A DNA stretch of 20,469 bases, from IMG/VR virus record IMGVR_UViG_3300030382_003611, positions 1 to 20,469 of that record; one strand, given 5' to 3'. A program made the position numbers and the translations under genes. The notes beneath the pieces are model-generated. The model searched no databases. It saw only the letters and a program-made list of their open reading frames with translations, and was not told the DNA's origin. This stretch comes from a virus. Shown here in pieces: positions 18,390 through 20,469 of this stretch. Position 1 is the stretch's first letter. Every line of letters begins with the position of its first letter.

Positions 18390-20383
18390 CAGCAAAAACA
18401 GCATCCATAGATAAAGCCGCCTATGCTCTTATTGGTGTTGTTGAAGAAAGGCTTGCGTTAGCATACGACTCCAAAAAAGAAAGACTTGAGGAAGCGCAAA
18501 CCATATTGCTCGCCCAAGAAGGAACGTATGTTCGCTCAGCTATAGATATAGTTCGCGGAACCTCCCCAGCGAGAGAAGACGGCCTTCCTTCCTGGTATAA
18601 AGATAAGTCCGTTGTAAATGTTATGGGCGTGTTGGCCCAAACAGCAGCGTCGGTTATTACGGCAAACTCGCCAACATGGATTGTTGATCCGATTGGCGAG
18701 GACGTACATAAATACCAAAGCGCTAGAGGCGTCGATAAGCTTCTACAATATTTCTATAAATCTAACAGGATGGAAACCGTCCTAGACCAAGTTGCTTTGC
18801 GGTGTGTTCTTTTCGGGAAAGCCGGTCTTTATATAGACTGGGACTCCGAAGCTAGAAGCGGCAAGCACACCGACTCCACCATAGGCAGAGAAGGCTGGTT
18901 TGTTGTAAAGCCGGTTGACTTGTTCTCAATCCACTGGGAACCAGGGGTCGGCGGTATAGAAGAAGCGCACTGGTGCATATATGAATCCACGATGCACGTA
19001 GAGCAGGCTCGTCTTTATTGGGGCGATCCAAATATTAACAAAGAAGATACGGGAGACGAATCCGCCCAAGGCACAACAGAGAGACACATACGGATGGTCC
19101 AAGACCTCGACAATCAGAGCCGGTACGACGATGGCGATTCTGATCGGATACGTGTTGTAAAATACTGGGAAAAACCAGGACACAAATATCCGAACGGATT
19201 AGAGATTGTTATTGCTGGTGATACTGTTGTTGAGGTTAACGATCATCTGCTTCTGGGCGAGTTTCCTGTATATATGATGGAGTGGCGACCCAAGCCATTC
19301 CGTGACTATGGGCAGGGGCTAGGTGGCGACCTTCTACGACTTCAAGAAGACCTGGCTAGGACTCTTGATGCCCTTAGAGCAAGGCGCGACCAAGAGATTC
19401 GTCCCCCATGGGTGGTCCCCAAAGGCTCGCTCACACGAGGCGGCCTTAGCACGAAACCAGGCGCCATAAATGAGTTTAATCCCAGACTCGGCCAGCCCCA
19501 GCCCATGCAAATGACCCCCATTGGAGCAGCTACAGGCAACCTGCTAGACAGAGAAACACAGCTCATGGAGTATGTTGCTGGAATCCACGACGCAACAATG
19601 GGTCAAACGCCAACGTCAAACGCAACAGGGAGACTAACGTCTTTCTTAGCTGAGCTTGACCAAAGAAAAATAGGACCAGCAATCCGAAGCCTGTCTATCA
19701 TGCTTTCGGATGTTGGAAGGCGCATGGTGAGGCTTTGGCAAAAGTTCGGGTCTGAGTCTGTTACAATCTCTGTAATAGGAAAAGGGCACATTGCTGAGAT
19801 TGCAGAAATAACAAAAAAGAGTTTACTATGGGCCGACATTAGCGTAGATGTTGCCTCATTGATGCCTAGAACGCAGCCGTTAAGACAAGAGACTGTTTTG
19901 AATCTACTCCAGATGGGCTTTATATCAAGAGAGCAAGCTCTAGATGAGCTGGAGTTTGGTGGCTTCAACGAAGCTTCTGGTCTTAGAGGCGTTGAGGCGC
20001 TCAATGCAAGGGCTGAAAACGAAAAGCTTGCCGACTTCTCTAGCCAGATAGAAGAGAACGAAGGCCAGGTTATTGCCAGAGAATATGACGACCATCAAAT
20101 CCACATAAATGAACACATAAGATGGATTAGGATGGAGAACCCGGGACCAATGATATCTGCTCAGTTCAAAGAACATATTGAAGAGCATAAGCAGCATATT
20201 ATGAAGGCCAAACAAGAAGCTATGGCCGCCGAGCAGGGCGTTGCTATGCCGCCTGGCGGTGGTCCAGCGCAGGCTGGCTCTATGGCTGAACCGGGCGGTT
20301 TGCCGCCTGGCATGATACCATCGGTTGAACCGGGAGTAGATGTCCAAGAGGAAGCAGAACTCGCAGCAAGAGCAGGAATATAA
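18386..20383 (+). CDS. Portal protein (P22/T7-like podovirus type)
   Basis: 665 aa. The layout is N-terminal helices; a middle with VLFGKAGLYIDWDSEA, VVKPVDLFSIHWEPGVGG and VVKYWEKPGHKYPNG; FPVYMMEWRPKPFRDYGQGL (about 294-313); LARTLDALRARRDQEIRPPW; then GIHDATMGQTPTSNATGRLTS and a helical end. This pattern, with a conserved YGxGL and a RR-x-DQ helix, is what I associate with P22-like and head-to-tail podovirus portals. The protein forms the 12-mer channel for packaging and ejection. The last 45 residues are Gly/Pro-rich (MPPGGGPAQAGSMAEPGG). Start ATG 18386 overlaps the previous stop (GGACAATGA). Confidence 0.85.
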   Translation: MTAKTASIDKAAYALIGVVEERLALAYDSKKERLEEAQTILLAQEGTYVRSAIDIVRGTSPAREDGLPSWYKDKSVVNVMGVLAQTAASVITANSPTWIVDPIGEDVHKYQSARGVDKLLQYFYKSNRMETVLDQVALRCVLFGKAGLYIDWDSEARSGKHTDSTIGREGWFVVKPVDLFSIHWEPGVGGIEEAHWCIYESTMHVEQARLYWGDPNINKEDTGDESAQGTTERHIRMVQDLDNQSRYDDGDSDRIRVVKYWEKPGHKYPNGLEIVIAGDTVVEVNDHLLLGEFPVYMMEWRPKPFRDYGQGLGGDLLRLQEDLARTLDALRARRDQEIRPPWVVPKGSLTRGGLSTKPGAINEFNPRLGQPQPMQMTPIGAATGNLLDRETQLMEYVAGIHDATMGQTPTSNATGRLTSFLAELDQRKIGPAIRSLSIMLSDVGRRMVRLWQKFGSESVTISVIGKGHIAEIAEITKKSLLWADISVDVASLMPRTQPLRQETVLNLLQMGFISREQALDELEFGGFNEASGLRGVEALNARAENEKLADFSSQIEENEGQVIAREYDDHQIHINEHIRWIRMENPGPMISAQFKEHIEEHKQHIMKAKQEAMAAEQGVAMPPGGGPAQAGSMAEPGGLPPGMIPSVEPGVDVQEEAELAARAGI

Positions 20384-20384
20384 A

Positions 20385-20469
20385 ATGGCAGAATTACCAG
20401 ATTTAGATATAGCGCAAATGGAACAAGCAATGGGTGGCGGCGCCCCACCTCCTCCAGGGGCAGAGGCTC
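20385..20469 (+). CDS. Start of next late gene, possible scaffold protein, 3' partial
   Basis: ATG 20385 follows the portal stop by 1 bp, with AGCAGGAATATAAAATG as ribosome binding site. The 28 visible residues are acidic with a Gly/Pro stretch (MAELPDLDIAQMEQAMGGGA, then PPPPGAEA). Scaffold genes normally follow the portal in P22-like phages and are acidic; the identity cannot be proved from this fragment. Confidence 0.6.
   Translation, partial: MAELPDLDIAQMEQAMGGGAPPPPGAEA

Noticed and set aside
1-20469. CRISPR array, insertion sequence, integrase/attachment site, tRNA genes
   Set aside because: No regularly spaced repeats, transposase, recombinase or tRNA-like cloverleaf could be seen anywhere in the window.

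Overview
The window is part of a tailed bacteriophage genome (double-stranded DNA, Caudoviricetes). A large terminase subunit followed by a P22/T7-type portal protein points to a short-tailed phage (podovirus-like). A C-terminally anchored lysis-type protein, a lytic transglycosylase and sigma70-like promoters with AGGAG ribosome binding sites fit a Gram-negative host; the host is not identifiable from the sequence. No integrase and no convincing CI-type repressor is visible, so lifestyle is undecided.

Layout. (1) 1-171, + strand: 3' end of a rightward gene with a C-terminal membrane segment, possibly the end of the late/lysis operon. (2) 3965 down to 127, - strand: a compact leftward operon of nine genes: YqaJ-type exonuclease, small ORF, Rad52-like annealing protein, two small ORFs, DUF669-like ssDNA-binding protein ending DDIPF, winged-helix protein, SLT-type lytic transglycosylase and a small ORF. 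It ends in an intrinsic terminator (57-85) lying inside the convergent + gene. (3) 3980-5943, + strand: a two-gene island (small basic protein; Twinkle/T7 gp4-like zinc-ribbon plus DnaB-type helicase with an apparently degenerate Toprim). (4) 10902 down to 5997, - strand: 21 tightly packed genes for small, mostly unknown proteins (42-121 aa) behind a good promoter (TTGACA-N18-TATCAT at 10990-10961), ending in a terminator at 5949-5974. Nearly all start with the same leader, AGGAGCATAACAATG or a close variant. (5) 11302-12263, + strand: two unknown genes with a strong hairpin between them, then a terminator. (6) 12319-13194: about 875 bp without a clear gene, with iteron-like CTGTCTGTT repeats, AT-rich DNA, a 19-bp palindrome and a long hairpin; it looks like an origin/regulatory region. 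(7) 13195 to the end, + strand: replisome organiser-like protein, small ORF, zinc-finger helicase-loader-like protein, PD-(D/E)XK nuclease, HNH protein, small ORF (possible small terminase), large terminase, small membrane protein, Gly/Ala-rich protein, portal protein, and the start of the next gene (possible scaffold).

How it fits together. The left operon supplies recombination-dependent replication and repair (exonuclease, annealing protein, SSB). The + island and the 13-15 kb block supply helicase, organiser and loader, probably acting at the 12.5-12.7 kb origin-like region. The 6-11 kb operon has the layout of an early host-takeover or counter-defence cassette. The right end begins DNA packaging and head assembly. 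Functions of the small unknown proteins are not claimed.
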